Part shown: in pieces, positions 1-11,094 of the stretch | How positions within the stretch are numbered: position 1 is the first letter of the stretch | How the letters are laid out: each line of letters starts with the position of its first letter | From: Epichloe hybrida | Lineage: Eukaryota > Ascomycota > Sordariomycetes > Hypocreales > Clavicipitaceae | NCBI GenBank assembly: GCA_019022495.1 | Contig: JAFEKR010000010.1 | Coordinates: 1,674,001-1,738,000 of the forward strand | Direction of reading: 5' to 3' | Length of the DNA: 64,000 nucleotides | The notes under the pieces: generated by a model | Database searches by the model: none | Told to the model about the DNA's origin: nothing | What the model saw: the letters and a program-made list of their open reading frames with translations, nothing else | Made by a program: the position numbers and the translations under genes

Positions 1-407
1 TCCTCCTCCTCCTCTCCCCCAGCGCAGTCCGTCACAGCGACCAATCCCATCTCCAGCAAAAGCCTCGACACCAACCGCGTCATCTCGACCATCCCCAGAT
101 CTGTCAACGACCCTGAACCCTGTCCCGTCGACCGCGGCGCAACCACCAACGCGGCCAACCATGAGATCGAGTCAGGCGTAGACGCCTCGGGGAACTGGGT
201 GTACCCCTCCGAAAAGATGTTCTTCGACGCCATGAAGCGCAAAGGGTACGATGCCCGCGCGGCCGACATGAAGACCGTGGTGCCCATTCACAACGCTGTC
301 AACGAGCGAGCATGGCGGGAGATCAAGGAGTGGGAGGCGCCGTATTTGTCCAAGTCAAAGTGAGTGGCCCGTCTCCTTTTTTTTTGTTTTCCTCACCCGT
401 GATTATC

Positions 408-439
<32 letters not shown>

Positions 440-766
440 GCAAGGACGTTTGACTGATTTTGCTTCATTTTCTTCTTCTGTCCTAGCTGCGGCGGCCCTA
501 AGCTTGAGTCCTTTGCGAATAAAAACGACCGCATGACGCCAACTGCTCGGATCAACACCATCCTTGGATACACGGCGCCTTTTGATCGTCATGACTGGGT
601 GATTGACCGTTGTGGCACGCGCGTTGACTATGTGATTGATTTTTACGCTGGACGGCCAGACGCCAAGGGCAAGGTTGGGCCTAGTTTCTATCTAGACGTG
701 AGGCCCAAGTTGAATACGTGGGAAGGTGTCAAGATGAGGACTATGCGGTGGACGGGTCTTGCGTGA
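1..766 (+). CDS. CYC3: Cytochrome c heme lyase (holocytochrome c synthase), 5' end cut off by the window
   Basis: This enzyme attaches heme covalently to apocytochrome c in the mitochondrial intermembrane space. The visible coding parts are 1-359 and 487-766, giving 212 residues plus stop. The intron (360-486) has a GTGAGT donor, a TAG acceptor and a T tract of over 20 bases. Splicing restores the family signature SNCGGPKLESF. Exon 1 carries a Cys-Pro-Val heme-regulatory motif (PEPCPVD) and the conserved block VVPIHNAVNERAWREIKEWE, whose His is the heme ligand in this family. Exon 2 carries the family-typical FDRHDWVIDRCG and YVIDFYAGRP. The Ser/Pro-rich start of the window is the usual weakly conserved N-terminal region; the start codon lies upstream of base 1. 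The next gene, on the opposite strand, converges with it. Identification is firm; the N-terminus cannot be judged. Confidence 0.95.
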
Positions 767-1117
767 GCTCCGTCATTGTTGGATTCGTCCCTCTACTGCT
801 GTAAAAGAAAAAAAAAAATTTCTCGCTCTTGTACAAAAGCTTACGATTTGTATGATACCACTGAGGCGTTCTGTTTCTGGCGGGGCGAGTTTACCCAAAT
901 CACATAGATGCATGCACACAGACGAGCTCGCAGGCTCACTTGTTCAATACCAAGTCTCTATTCTGGAAGCTTTCCGTTCTGCCCTTCTCTATCAGATCAC
1001 AACCGGCTACACCACTCTTCACGCCAAAGCCCTTTTTCGAGCATGTCAAGGGGGACAGGATATCAAAAGACAAACAATTGTGCCACGCGACATCGCATCC
1101 GCAATACAAGGACTTCA
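767..1117. other. Convergent intergenic stretch, nothing specific seen
   Basis: This stretch holds the 3' flanks of two convergent genes. It contains a short A tract near 807-820 and no recognisable gene or repeat. Confidence 0.6.
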
Positions 1118-2580
1118 TCATTCATCCTTGTATTCAATTGGTTGGACGCGGAGTCGAATCGGAGCAGCGGTCTCGAATGCCTGCGTCCGTAAATCCCATC
1201 CGCGCTGTTCCATCGACGTCCACAACTCCTCATCCTCGGCATGCCTCCCATCCGACATGAGCGTCCTCTTGTGGTCATGAATACAATTCTTCTTCATTTC
1301 CCAAGCATCCTCCATGGCGTGGAACCACGCCAATATGGCATGTTTGGGCTGGCATCCTGCCCAAAGCAGCAATTTGATCTTCGCCAGCCGACTTCCGCGG
1401 GGGGATGTGATGAATGAGGTGTGCATTGGGCCGTCCACCACGTCGATCGTGTCCCAGATCCCATGCGAAGCAGCCTGTCTGTAGCTCGCGGCAAACTCGA
1501 CCCGCGCAATGGGTTCCCCTGCACGATTGCTGACAATCGGGACCCAGAAGATGATGCGCTCGCGTTGCGCAACTTGCTCCGGTGTAAGGACTTTGCCCGT
1601 CTCCATGTATTCCAGAAAGAGAATCGTGGCCCTCTGGCGATTGAGCGTTGTCATACAGACACTCCGCACGCCGAGGTAGTTCATCCAGAGATGGGCACAG
1701 ACCAGAGCAATCATCAAGTAACCGACGCTCCGATGGTCCTCTACCACTTTGACGACGAGCGTGCCAACGAGAAGACCGACGAGACCGACTGCAGTTTCTT
1801 GACTGGCTTCTTTGGCGTTGAGCTCCGCGAGATTATCATGCTTGGCGAAGTGCACACTCAGCGCGGCTTTGCTCGCGCCAGCCGCAACGCCACACAATGC
1901 TCGTAGAGCCTCTCCGACAGCGAGGGCTGCGACCTTCCCCTGCGACCCTAAATAGGGACTGTAAAGTTCCAAGAAGAACGCGGTGTCGTTAAAGACATCA
2001 GCGAGAAACCGGTAGCGCTTGGCGTCAGGTTCAATGCGCAGTCCGAATCGGTGCGCAAATATAATGGTGGCGACGCGGGACATGGCATCCTTGAGGATGG
2101 TGATGAGCATGGCGAACGTGGCAGATGAGTTGGCATCGCCTACGCCCAGGCCCTGAAGCAGAGCTCTGCTGGCGAGCAGTGAGGTAATGGTGGAAAAGAA
2201 GGCCTGCAGGGAATCGTACGTCTGGTAGGCCAGATAGTCCTTGGACACGGAGTGAGGGTATCCAACGGGGAGGAAGGCATCGTAGAGTACCCTTTTCCAT
2301 TCGTGGAAGGATCTTGCAAGGAAATTCCTTGATGCGTCCTTGGATTGCAACTTCACATTTTCACGGAGTCAGTTTAAGCGGCTCGAGATGGAAGATCGGC
2401 GACGTGCACGACACTTACGACAATTACGGCGTCAAAGGGCCGGTGAAGCCAGCGACGCTGGACGTTTCCAGACCTGTCGAGCTCCGTCACTTCGACATCG
2501 TGATCATTCTTGATCAACTCCGCGATGCCACGAGGCTTGCAGTGGCCGCCGTTTTGATCGCCAGGGCTGGGGTTCTCCAT
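1118..2580 (-). CDS. RUS/DUF647 family membrane protein (root UVB sensitive / C16orf58-like)
   Basis: Two exons are proposed: 2580-2419 and 2350-1118 on the minus strand, giving 464 residues. The intron has a GTAAGT donor, a CTGAC branch site and an AAG acceptor and is in phase 0; joining gives RPFDAVIV followed by LQSKDASRNF. The start is the first ATG (MENPSPGDQ...). Family hallmarks are the FLPVGYPHSVSKDYLAYQTYDSLQAF block, several hydrophobic segments, and the RFLADVFNDTAFFLELYSP block. In plants, RUS1 and RUS2 act in vitamin B6-linked UV-B responses; the fungal role is not established. Length matches the family. It is convergent with the heme lyase gene and followed on the same strand, upstream, by the ERG19 gene. 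Identification is good at family level; molecular function is unknown. Confidence 0.88.
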
Positions 2581-3044
2581 GTCAGCAACAGCAGTAGGGC
2601 TGCGCAAGGTCGGTGGATGGGTTTGGGCTGAAGGAGACTAGGGAAAGTTATCTGCCTGTGGTGCAGCTTGGGAAGGGGTTGAAATAAATGAATGGCTCGG
2701 AGAATTTTGCTCCATGTTGTTCGTTGTTCTGGTACTCCGTAGACGAATGACTGATGAACGAGGGTTTGATTTGATTGCAGCAGGTGAGCGCAGCTCTTGC
2801 CAGCTGTCCAGCGGGTGCTGACAGGAGCGGACGGCAGACTAGACCCCCATTGCGAATCTGGGTCTAGTTCACGCACGGAAAGACCAAGGAAAACCACAGG
2901 AATGGCTTGTGGTGTCTGTTCAGTGGCAAAGGATATTGGTTGGTTTTTTTTTTTTTTTTTTTTTTCTTTCTACCCCGATATGGGAAATGCGTGCATACAA
3001 TAATGACTGGTTCGTCGACCAACTACCTAGCCATTGCGCCACAG
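2581..3044. other. Intergenic stretch between two minus-strand genes
   Basis: It holds the promoter side of the RUS-family gene and the 3' flank of ERG19. A T tract lies at about 2944-2965. One ACTCCGTAG motif (about 2735) belongs to the dispersed TACTCCGTA motif class noted in the findings. No gene is seen. Confidence 0.5.
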
Positions 3045-4283
3045 CTATCGCTTCACAGGTTGGCCATCTTCACCCACCAAGTACTCTTCCGTCTTCAAAG
3101 GCCCCTCGCCAACGCCAGTCATGATGACCCTGCTCACTCCATCCCTCAAGGTGCTAGCAATGCCGTCCTCCAGCTTCACGCTGGACTTGGCACCGGCGCT
3201 GCCCTCCTTCCATCCTGAGACGCCGGTCAGAACTCCGGTAAAGGCTCCCAGTACCGCAGACTCATCTTCTTGCAGATAGTATACCACGCAATTGGGACCA
3301 GCATCGAACGTGTATGCAGCAATCGTCTTTCCAGCCTCGGCATTGATGGACTCGACGGCGCGAATGGCAGCACGAGACACATCATTCATGTAGAAGATGG
3401 GCGGGTATGTGTCGGCGCAGCAGGCGTGAAAGGAGTTGGAGTCGCGCATGGTGACTTCGGCGAATGTCGCAAAGTCCTTGTCCTTGATGGCCTCTTCCAT
3501 GGTTTTCATGTTGGCGGGCACAATCTGGGTGATTCTCTGCTGGAACAGGCCCGACGTTGCGACCGTTTGCTGCATGCCAGAGGAGGAAGAGACACCCTTC
3601 TTGGCGGCACTGACCACGAGAATCAGTGCCTTCATGTTTGGCCAGTGGGAAGCTGGTGCAACAAGGTCGGCCACAGAATCGCTCCCATCTGCCTTTTCAC
3701 CCATTCTCCATGCAACGTAGCCTCCGAACAGACTACGGCAAGCGGACCCGGAGCCTTGTCGAGCAACCAGGGACAGCTGTGCAGGGGAGTCGGCAAGTTC
3801 GTATAGATTCGCGATGGCCTGAACCAGGGCCGCAAAGCCTGCGGCCGATGATGCCAAGCCAGCAGCTGTGGGAAAGTTGTTCTCGGAGACCAGCTTGAGC
3901 GGCATGGCTGACAGCTTGGGGAGGGCAGAGTTGGCTGCCTCTAGGGCGGCACGGCGAGCTCGAAGCTCGCGAAAGCATGCTTGTGTTCTTGCGCCAGAGA
4001 TATCGGACAGCTCGCCATTGAGCATGAGGCTATCGCCTTCGGTATAGGAGGCGGAGCAGGAGGCTGTCGTCAGGGTTCGCAAATCGGCCTGGGACAAGGT
4101 AACGGAAAGAGAGCTGTTGGTAGGGAGGTTGAGCTTCGCATCTCGCTTCCCCCAGTACCTGATTGGGCTCTTGTCAGCCTTCTGCAGACGATGATGGTCG
4201 CACAATGAGGGGTCTTCCTACTTGACCACGGCGATGTTCACCGGCGCCGTCGTGCTGGCTCGATACACCTTGTTGTCCGCCAT
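3045..4283 (-). CDS. ERG19: Mevalonate diphosphate decarboxylase
   Basis: This enzyme catalyses ATP-dependent decarboxylation of mevalonate 5-diphosphate to isopentenyl diphosphate, the last step of the mevalonate pathway feeding sterols and other isoprenoids. Exons are 4283-4222 and 4158-3045 (391 residues, normal family length). The 63-bp intron has a GTAGGA donor, a GCTGAC branch site and a CAG acceptor, and interrupts the codon for Lys in APVNIAVVKYWGKRD, the highly conserved N-terminal motif. The GHMP-kinase ATP-binding loop is visible as PTAAGLASSA (about residues 117-126). The catalytic Asp is in AYTFDAGPNC (about residue 306). An early intron near the start codon is common for fungal orthologues. 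No peroxisomal or mitochondrial signal is obvious. All key residues are intact. Confidence 0.96.
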
Positions 4284-5167
4284 TTTTAGAGTTGTCGTAG
4301 TGGCAGGCTAAGAGGTATTCATCAGATATGACAGCTTAGCCAACTGCATCGAAGCTTAACAAGAGCGTCCGTACAGCCGCGAGATGCTTTGTCTACACCG
4401 CTAAACCCTGGGGAGAAGTTGAAAAGGAAGCTGGAACATGGCGTTGAGACCGGCTTGTCCTATTATTTGGCCTAGTGCGGGGCTCTTTTGAGAACCCCGC
4501 CGTATCTCCTTGAGCGTGTTAGAGCTTGTGGAGTCACGTTAACCAGGGTCTGTATGTATGTATCTTTAGTTTACTTTTATCTAATTGGATACACACAGAC
4601 CCCTGGTTAACGTGACTCCACAAGCTCTAACACGCTCAAGGAGATTGTTGACCAAGGGGGTGGAAGCATCTAGTACCAATTGCTCCAGTCATTGCCTACC
4701 CTGCATGTCCATGGCATGAGAATAAAAATCACGGCAAAGACTAGTCACGATATCATGATGAAACAAAATTTGGTGAGACAGGCCGTGTATTGTCTGTTTC
4801 TTCCCAGCTTTCCTGCCCTTGACTGTTTCGCTTGTGATTATCCAACCCATGAATGGTGAATTGGATCATAATTTCAACCATGCCCAATACTCGATCCAAA
4901 AGAAAAGAACAAGAACTCAAACTCCTCGTTGCGTGCAAATACTCCGCTGTAACTCAGCCAAAATGTATACGACCAGTCTGTACAAGAGTTCCCGTCAAGA
5001 TCCAACTCCCCCGTGTGCGCAGTCATGCCGTTGCCTTTTGCCAACAAAATACCCACCAAGTGCCAGAAAGTTCAAGTCGCAGTCCCCCATCCTACAATGC
5101 TTTTGTTGAAGTCGCTGAAAGAGAAAAAGAAGAACAAGAAGAAGAAAACGAAAATTCGGGCATCGTT
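4284..5167. other. Intergenic stretch containing a foldback element
   Basis: It contains the upstream region of ERG19, the inverted-repeat element at 4505-4644, and about 500 bp without recognisable features before the 3' end of the next minus-strand gene. Confidence 0.5.
4505..4644. mobile_element. 140-bp foldback (MITE-like) element with ~49-bp inverted arms
   Basis: The left arm (4505-4553, starting TCTCCTTGAGCG) and the right arm (4595-4644, ending CGCTCAAGGAGA) are inverse complements of each other apart from one extra G in the right arm. A ~41-bp AT-rich loop lies between them. There is no coding capacity and no clear target-site duplication at the arm ends. It could be a miniature inverted-repeat transposon or a hairpin from another rearrangement; it is not RIP-mutated. 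It sits about 220 bp upstream of ERG19. Confidence 0.75.
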
Positions 5168-6082
5168 TTAAAGACCTCCAAAAAAGAAGATTGAAATGAA
5201 GTCCACGCCGTTGTGCAGCATCCTGGGACCTTGGTCTGCCTGTTCCAGGTAAATCGAGTAGCTCTCATCATCCAGGTAGTAAGTCCTTCGAATTACATCT
5301 CGAACCTCATCCGTGTCCTCGGTCCACCCTTGTGCATTATCTGGCCGGCAAGGGGTACTCGCCCGGTACCCAGGATACCAGACATCCACGACGAACGTCT
5401 CCTCCCGAGTGAGTTCGCCGACGTCAAATTTCGGCTTGCTTGATCCAATGGGAATGATGATGTAATAATCGGGATGAATCCTTGCAATGGTGATGTTGTA
5501 TATCCCGAACCGGCGAAAGACGTAGTCCATGCAGCAGGTAAAGTTATCCGTCATGGTGATGGGGCAAGTTTCCATGCCGGTGACGTCGATGGATTGAAGA
5601 AAGGTTTGGAAGCGTTCATATACAGATGGGGCCCAATCTTGGGTCTTGCCGGTGGCTTCGAGCCATTGGCAGAGCAGTTCACCTTGATCCTGGCGAGGGT
5701 CCCACGGGAAGTAGCCCATGATTCGTCTCTCAAAGAGCATTCGTTGCTCGTCGTCGCTGTAGTTGGGATACTGAATCACCCCTTCTGGTATTTGTGGTCG
5801 AACCTCGACGAAAGATACCGGGCCGTTGCTTGTGTTTGATGATGATGATGATGGTGGTGGTGGAGACGACGACGATGAAGGTGATGGTGAAAAGACTTTG
5901 AATTTCTTTTTGACCCGGCGTTCTTCTTCTTCTGAATCCGAACTTGAAGCGTCCGAGGGAGAACGCTGGCGGGTTTGACCAAGATCAACAATGTGGCTTA
6001 TGTCGCCGAGTCCTGAGCGGAAGAGAGGTATGGAAGCAAGTTCGATCTCATTGAGAGGCTCTTGTTTGATGACTGGATCCAT
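5168..6082 (-). CDS. Hypothetical protein, 304 aa, family not recognised
   Basis: A single uninterrupted reading frame starts with ATG at 6082 (MDPVIKQEPLNEIELASIP...). Residues about 40-90 are low complexity: an acidic Ser/Glu run, a short basic RRVKKKFK stretch that could be a nuclear localisation signal, then Ser/Pro runs. The C-terminal two thirds look globular, with aromatic and Asp/Tyr-rich segments (IHPDYYIIIPIG, VVDVWYPGY, YYLDDESYSIYLEQADQGP). There is no signal peptide or membrane segment. Codon use resembles the neighbouring genes and the sequence is not RIP-damaged, so it is likely a real gene. The region directly upstream is a seven-copy tandem repeat. I do not recognise the family and propose no function. 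Confidence 0.7.
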   Translation of the reverse strand: MDPVIKQEPLNEIELASIPLFRSGLGDISHIVDLGQTRQRSPSDASSSDSEEEERRVKKKFKVFSPSPSSSSSPPPPSSSSSNTSNGPVSFVEVRPQIPEGVIQYPNYSDDEQRMLFERRIMGYFPWDPRQDQGELLCQWLEATGKTQDWAPSVYERFQTFLQSIDVTGMETCPITMTDNFTCCMDYVFRRFGIYNITIARIHPDYYIIIPIGSSKPKFDVGELTREETFVVDVWYPGYRASTPCRPDNAQGWTEDTDEVRDVIRRTYYLDDESYSIYLEQADQGPRMLHNGVDFISIFFFGGL

Positions 6083-6119
6083 TTTTGGTTGGATTTTATG
6101 TTGGAAATGGTTTGGTAAT

Positions 6120-6540
6120 GTGTTTTTGACGCAGGATGTAGTGATCCGCAGTGTTTGTATGTGGTTTTGTGGTTTAGTGATGTGTTTTTTTTTTGACGCA
6201 GGATGTAGTAATCCGCAGTGTTTGTGTGTGGTTTTGTGGTTTAGTAATGTGTTTTTTTTTAACGCAGGATGTAGTAATCCGCAGTTTTTGTGTGTGGTTT
6301 TGTGATTTAGTGATGTGTTTTTTTTTTGACGCAGGATGTAGTAATCCGCAGTGTTTGTGTGTGGTTTTCTCTTTGTTTTTGACGTAGGATGTAGTAATCC
6401 GCAGTGTTTGTTTGTGGGTTTCTCTCTGTTTTTGACGTAGGATGCAGTAATCCGCAGTGTTTGTGTGTGGTTTTCTCTCTGTTTTTGACGTAGGATGTAG
6501 TAATCCGCAGTGTTTGTGTGTGGTTTTGTGGTTTGATAGT
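6120..6540. repeat. Seven-copy tandem repeat (53 to 67-bp units) upstream of the 304-aa gene
   Basis: The core GGATGTAGTAATCCGCAGTG recurs at about 6134, 6201, 6267, 6334, 6387, 6440 and 6493. Spacing is 67, 66 and 67 bp for the proximal copies and 53 bp for the distal ones. The longer units carry an extra GTGGTTTAGTGATG-like segment. The array occupies the promoter and 5' UTR position of the divergent 304-aa gene, ending about 38 bp from its start codon. It is GC-moderate and not RIP-mutated. Confidence 0.92.
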
Positions 6541-7301
6541 GTTTGTTTCGAGTATGATGACAAGTAGTTTTTTGAGAGATGAGATGAAGGAGAAGAATGG
6601 TTTTCCCTCAGAAACAAGAGGGGGGAGAAACATTTAAATAGACGCTGGCATTAGAGTTTCCAGTGATGATGGAACTTTCTCAGAAAAATTAGCATTTTCA
6701 CTTGCATATGGCTTCGATTTGGCTCCTATGCCGAACTCTAGTAGGAGGGCACGGTGCAGAGTCTGTAGTGTTAGGCTCGAAGTGGTGTTACAATGCGTAA
6801 CCTAAATGTGTTTATCACACTGTACGTAAGACATTAGAATCATGGCGGGCATCGTGAATAAAGTTAGGTCAAAGCCTTTCGACGAGGGTGTAAACGCCAT
6901 CGGTCAAGAAGGAACACAGTAGCTGGCAGAAGCAGACGCATACTTTGACCAGAGTACATCGAGGAGGCTGGTTAGAATTATTGCGTGAAGGATGGTCGTC
7001 GCCTGCTAAACTAAACATAAAATACAAAAGCATACTGGCACTTGCTTCCCGCATGTATCTGGCAGGCGTGTCGTCGTGGGATGGAAGCGAGAGAGAAGTG
7101 TAAAGACGTGGCAAGAATGCATCAACACCGAAGCGCACCGAAGCGATCGGTTCCGGGCCGCCCGGGCCGCTGATATATGAACCCAGCTCTACCTTAATGA
7201 AGTCTAGGACCGCCAGTAACAGATTGGCCCCGCCGCCACGGGAAGTTATTCGGGAGCTGGCGCCCATTCAAAAAGGTTGAAATTGGCCATTTGGCGGGCA
7301 C
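6541..7301. other. Intergenic stretch, no supported gene
   Basis: Ordinary-composition sequence lies between the tandem repeat and the transposon nest. A 132-codon minus-strand frame (6869-7267) exists but has no recognisable features. Confidence 0.5.
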
Positions 7302-7711
7302 ACAGTATTAAATCTCGACCCCAAAAAGTTCGTCTCGTATCCAGGGTGGAGCCTCTGAATCCTAATTAGGTAGGCGGTGAAAAATCCCAGCATATACTAC
7401 ATAAGCATATGCCAAAGACCACAGTGTATTAGTGCGAATTCAGTCAATTTGTTACGATATAAAACATACGATATAATGAGTGTGAAGGTTGTTATTCAAT
7501 TCAAGTAGCTAGAGGTTAGGAAAAGCATCATCTACTATAGGGGTTCTAGGTCACGTGCAGGCCACATCCTCGGCAACGACCACTTGTCAATTCTAGCACA
7601 TAACACAATTCGTCAATTCAGTCAGTCAGTCAGCAACTATAGGGAGGGGCTATAGGCAGTATATGCCTAACATATGCTATTCTGCTAGTCGAAAAGCTCC
7701 ACATGGATACC

Positions 7712-7942
7712 TGTCAAGGTAGGGGTGAAAAAGGATAATAGAAAGCGTTCAATTTGGTTAATTAGAGGTGCAGACAGCACCTGACTTTTATACCTAAAAG
7801 GTACATAGTGCGCTATAGTAATAACTAGTCTATAGAGGTACTTCTAATATATTATATTTACTAAAGTCTAACCTTATGTTTTATCCTTATTAATACGCGC
7901 TACCCTTATATAACCTATGCTTTAAGGGAGCTCTCCCTAACA
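7712..7942 (-). repeat. 3' LTR of the copia element
   Basis: It starts TGTCAAGG and ends CCCTAACA, and is aligned end to end with 30815-31045. Its first ~90 bases are little mutated while its last ~140 bases show many C-to-T and G-to-A changes relative to the other LTR. Confidence 0.93.
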
Positions 7943-10900
7943 CACCCCCCTTAGCTAAGATATTTATTAAAGCTAAAGATTATAAGCATAGGAAGAGATT
8001 ATAATGATTTTCTAGTATTATAATTAAGCGGGAATTTCCTATAAGCTAATCTAGTAATAGAATTCCTTATATATTTACCCTAATAAAGGCTTTATAAAGC
8101 TATTAGTAAGTATCTTAAAGGTCTTTAACTAATTTACCTTAATATTACCTAGGGTATATTACTCTTAAATTCATATTTAATTTATATTAAGATGCTTTAG
8201 ACTAGTTTAAAGCCTTCCTTCCTTATGTTCTATAATATAAATTATTTACTTATTATTATACTAGATAATTAATAGAGGAGGGACTTATATACTAATATTA
8301 TAAAGCAGTTTACCTAGAGATATATACTCTTTTACTCTATAATTTAATGTAAAGAGCTTTACTTCTATGCTTAAGGTTATTATATAATACTACCTCCTAG
8401 ACTTCTAATTAATTATGGCTTTATATATAATCAGAGTATTGTTTGTAGTGTAGTTAGTGTAGTTTTTAGGAAAAACTTGTATTTGTAATGTAGTTTTTTT
8501 TTCTTATAGTTAGTGTAGTGTAGTTTTTTTTTTTTTATAGTGTAATATATTATAGTTTTTTTTTTTTATAGTTAGTGTAGTGTATTGTAGTGTAGTTAGT
8601 GTAGTTAACTACAAAAACTACAATGTAGTGTTAGTAAAAAAAAAAGTGGGCCTTTTTATTATATAATGTTATTATAAGAATTAAAAGAAAGCTAGTTATA
8701 TAGAAGCTTTTATTATTACCTATTTTACTTAATTAGTTATAGAATTTATAATATTTACTTTTTTTTAAGAATTTTACTATAACTAGGGTTATTTATAATA
8801 TTATACCTTTTTAATAATACTATTATACTTATTACTTTATTTTACTAATATAACTTTAAGAAAAACCTTCTAATTATTTTATTTACTATTATTATTAATT
8901 ATTTTATATTTTTATTATTAATTTAATTAAAAAATACCTTAAACTAATATAATTAAATTAAATTAGAAATCTAAATAAATATATAAAAGTTAATAGAATA
9001 TATACTTAGTACTTTAATATTATTATTAATATAATAAGAACTTAAAAAAAGCTTAAACTATTTATTTACTATTTAAACTAATTAAATATTACTTTAAGCT
9101 TTATAATTCTAAAGCTTTAAGAAGTTATATATAGTAACTTTATATATCTTATTATAATAATATATAAAGAAAGAATATAATAGACTAATATTTATAATTT
9201 ATTAATAGATAACTAATAGTATTATTTTAATTACCCTATATAGCTTAAATAAGCTATAAAAAATAAGTTTAACTTATTTTTAAAAATAATACTAGCACTT
9301 AGTTTTATATAATATATTATACTTATTATAAAAGCTTTAATAACTTTTATAACCTTAATTACTATTATTACTATAATTACTATTATTTTATATTTATTAT
9401 TATTTTAAAAAAACACAAAAGAGAAAACATTTTTATAATATTAATATTTTTAAAAACCTTAAAATACTAAGTTATTAAAAACTATAGCTTTTACTATATA
9501 TTCTTTACGCTAGCTAGCTAACTATGTAGCTGTTCCTAGTACTCCATCCGCTTAGTTAAGAGAGAAAACCCTTTGCTAGGAAGAAAAACCCCCTTACTTT
9601 TATTAACAGGCTAGCGCTAACCCTCTTCTAGGTTTGCACTATATTAGGTGTAATTAATTATAGGTGTTTAGTGCTAGCTTACACTAGCCTTATCCTAAAG
9701 AAAATAAAAAGAAAGGAAAAAGTATAGTAATAGTCCTAACTAGCTCCCTTTAGTGCTAGTCTAGTCTTACTCTAACCTAGCTCTATATCTCTTACTTTGC
9801 CCTAGGGCGTAGTAAATTTAGATTTATAATAATAATTTACTTTTTATTTGCTTTACTTCTAACTCTTCTAGTGCCTTACTTTTTAGCTAAATCTAACCTA
9901 GTATTAGTCTAGATATCTTATAAAGTCTAAGTATATAGTTTTATTTAATTATAATAAGGGGTAAGTAATTTAGGCCTAGTAACTAGGCGGTTTTGCTCCT
10001 AGATTAGTTACGCGCTATCTATGCGTTTACTTATCTTATACTTTATTTTCTAGCTAATATTATAGTTAGTCCCCCCCCCTCTCTCTTAAGTATAAAAGAG
10101 AGCTCCTCCCCCCTTAAGGTTTTAACCTTTTTCCTTTTCTTATAATAAATTTCCTATAGGTTCTTTTCCTTTCTATCCCTTTTAGAAGCTATTTAAGGCT
10201 TCTCTAGTCTAGTGCTAGTTTAAATACTAATGTTTTATATAGAAAAACGCGCTATAATATTACTAAGCTTTATAAGTACCTTATTTTTAGTGCTATTCTA
10301 GCTTTAATTTACCTAGGAACTTATAACCTTAGATAAGTATCTAAGGAAGTCCCTAACCTAGAAGTAATTAGATTAGGTAAAGGCAAATGGCCTAGAAGTA
10401 AGTCCCCTTTACCTCTATTTTGCCCTGTTTCTAGGTCTAACCTAGGGTAGCTAGGTAAGCTATAAGAGATTTAGTGTGTGTCTTATAAGACATAATTTAT
10501 TAAAAATAAGGGCTATTAGTGCTATAATATTATTAGTAAGTTAGTTTATTTTTAGTCTAAGGGCAGGGCTAATTTATATGCAAAGGGGTAATATCTAATA
10601 CCTATTTTAATTATTAGGTTTGTAATTACGTATATGTTAAGGTAATATTAACTCCCACGCTTATTCTAAGCTTACTCTAGTGCTAATCTGCTTATAGCTA
10701 AATATTACTAGCTAGCGAGAGGAATATTAGTGGTTAGTTAAGACCTAGGCTAGCATAGTCACTAGGAGTAATGTAAGTGATTTTACTCTAGCTTAGTGGT
10801 AGCCAGAGGATTGTATTTAATTACAACTACAAATGTAATTGTGTAGTTGTAGTTGTAATAATTACAATTAATTACAACTACAATTACAATTACAATTAAT

Positions 10901-11094
10901 TACAAGATAGACTTTATAATTACAAATTAATTACAACTATAAGATAACAATTACAATTACAATTACATAATTACATGTAATTATTATAGTAATAATAGTT
11001 AATAGTAAAAAGTAAGTAATAGTAATAGTAATAGTAATAGTAATAGTAATAGTAATAGTAATAGTAATAAATAAATTTCTATCTAAATAATTAA

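Noticed and set aside
6120..6540. Regularly spaced repeats resembling a CRISPR array
   Set aside because: The spacers are not unique, being themselves repeated, and the host is a eukaryote; this is a tandem repeat.
6174..6633. Two minus-strand frames of 108-147 codons with repeated HTQTLRITTS-like segments
   Set aside because: They are translations of the non-coding 53 to 67-bp tandem array; no start context or domain supports a gene.
6869..7267. 132-codon minus-strand frame
   Set aside because: Composition and content look random, there is no recognisable motif and it lies at the edge of the nest.
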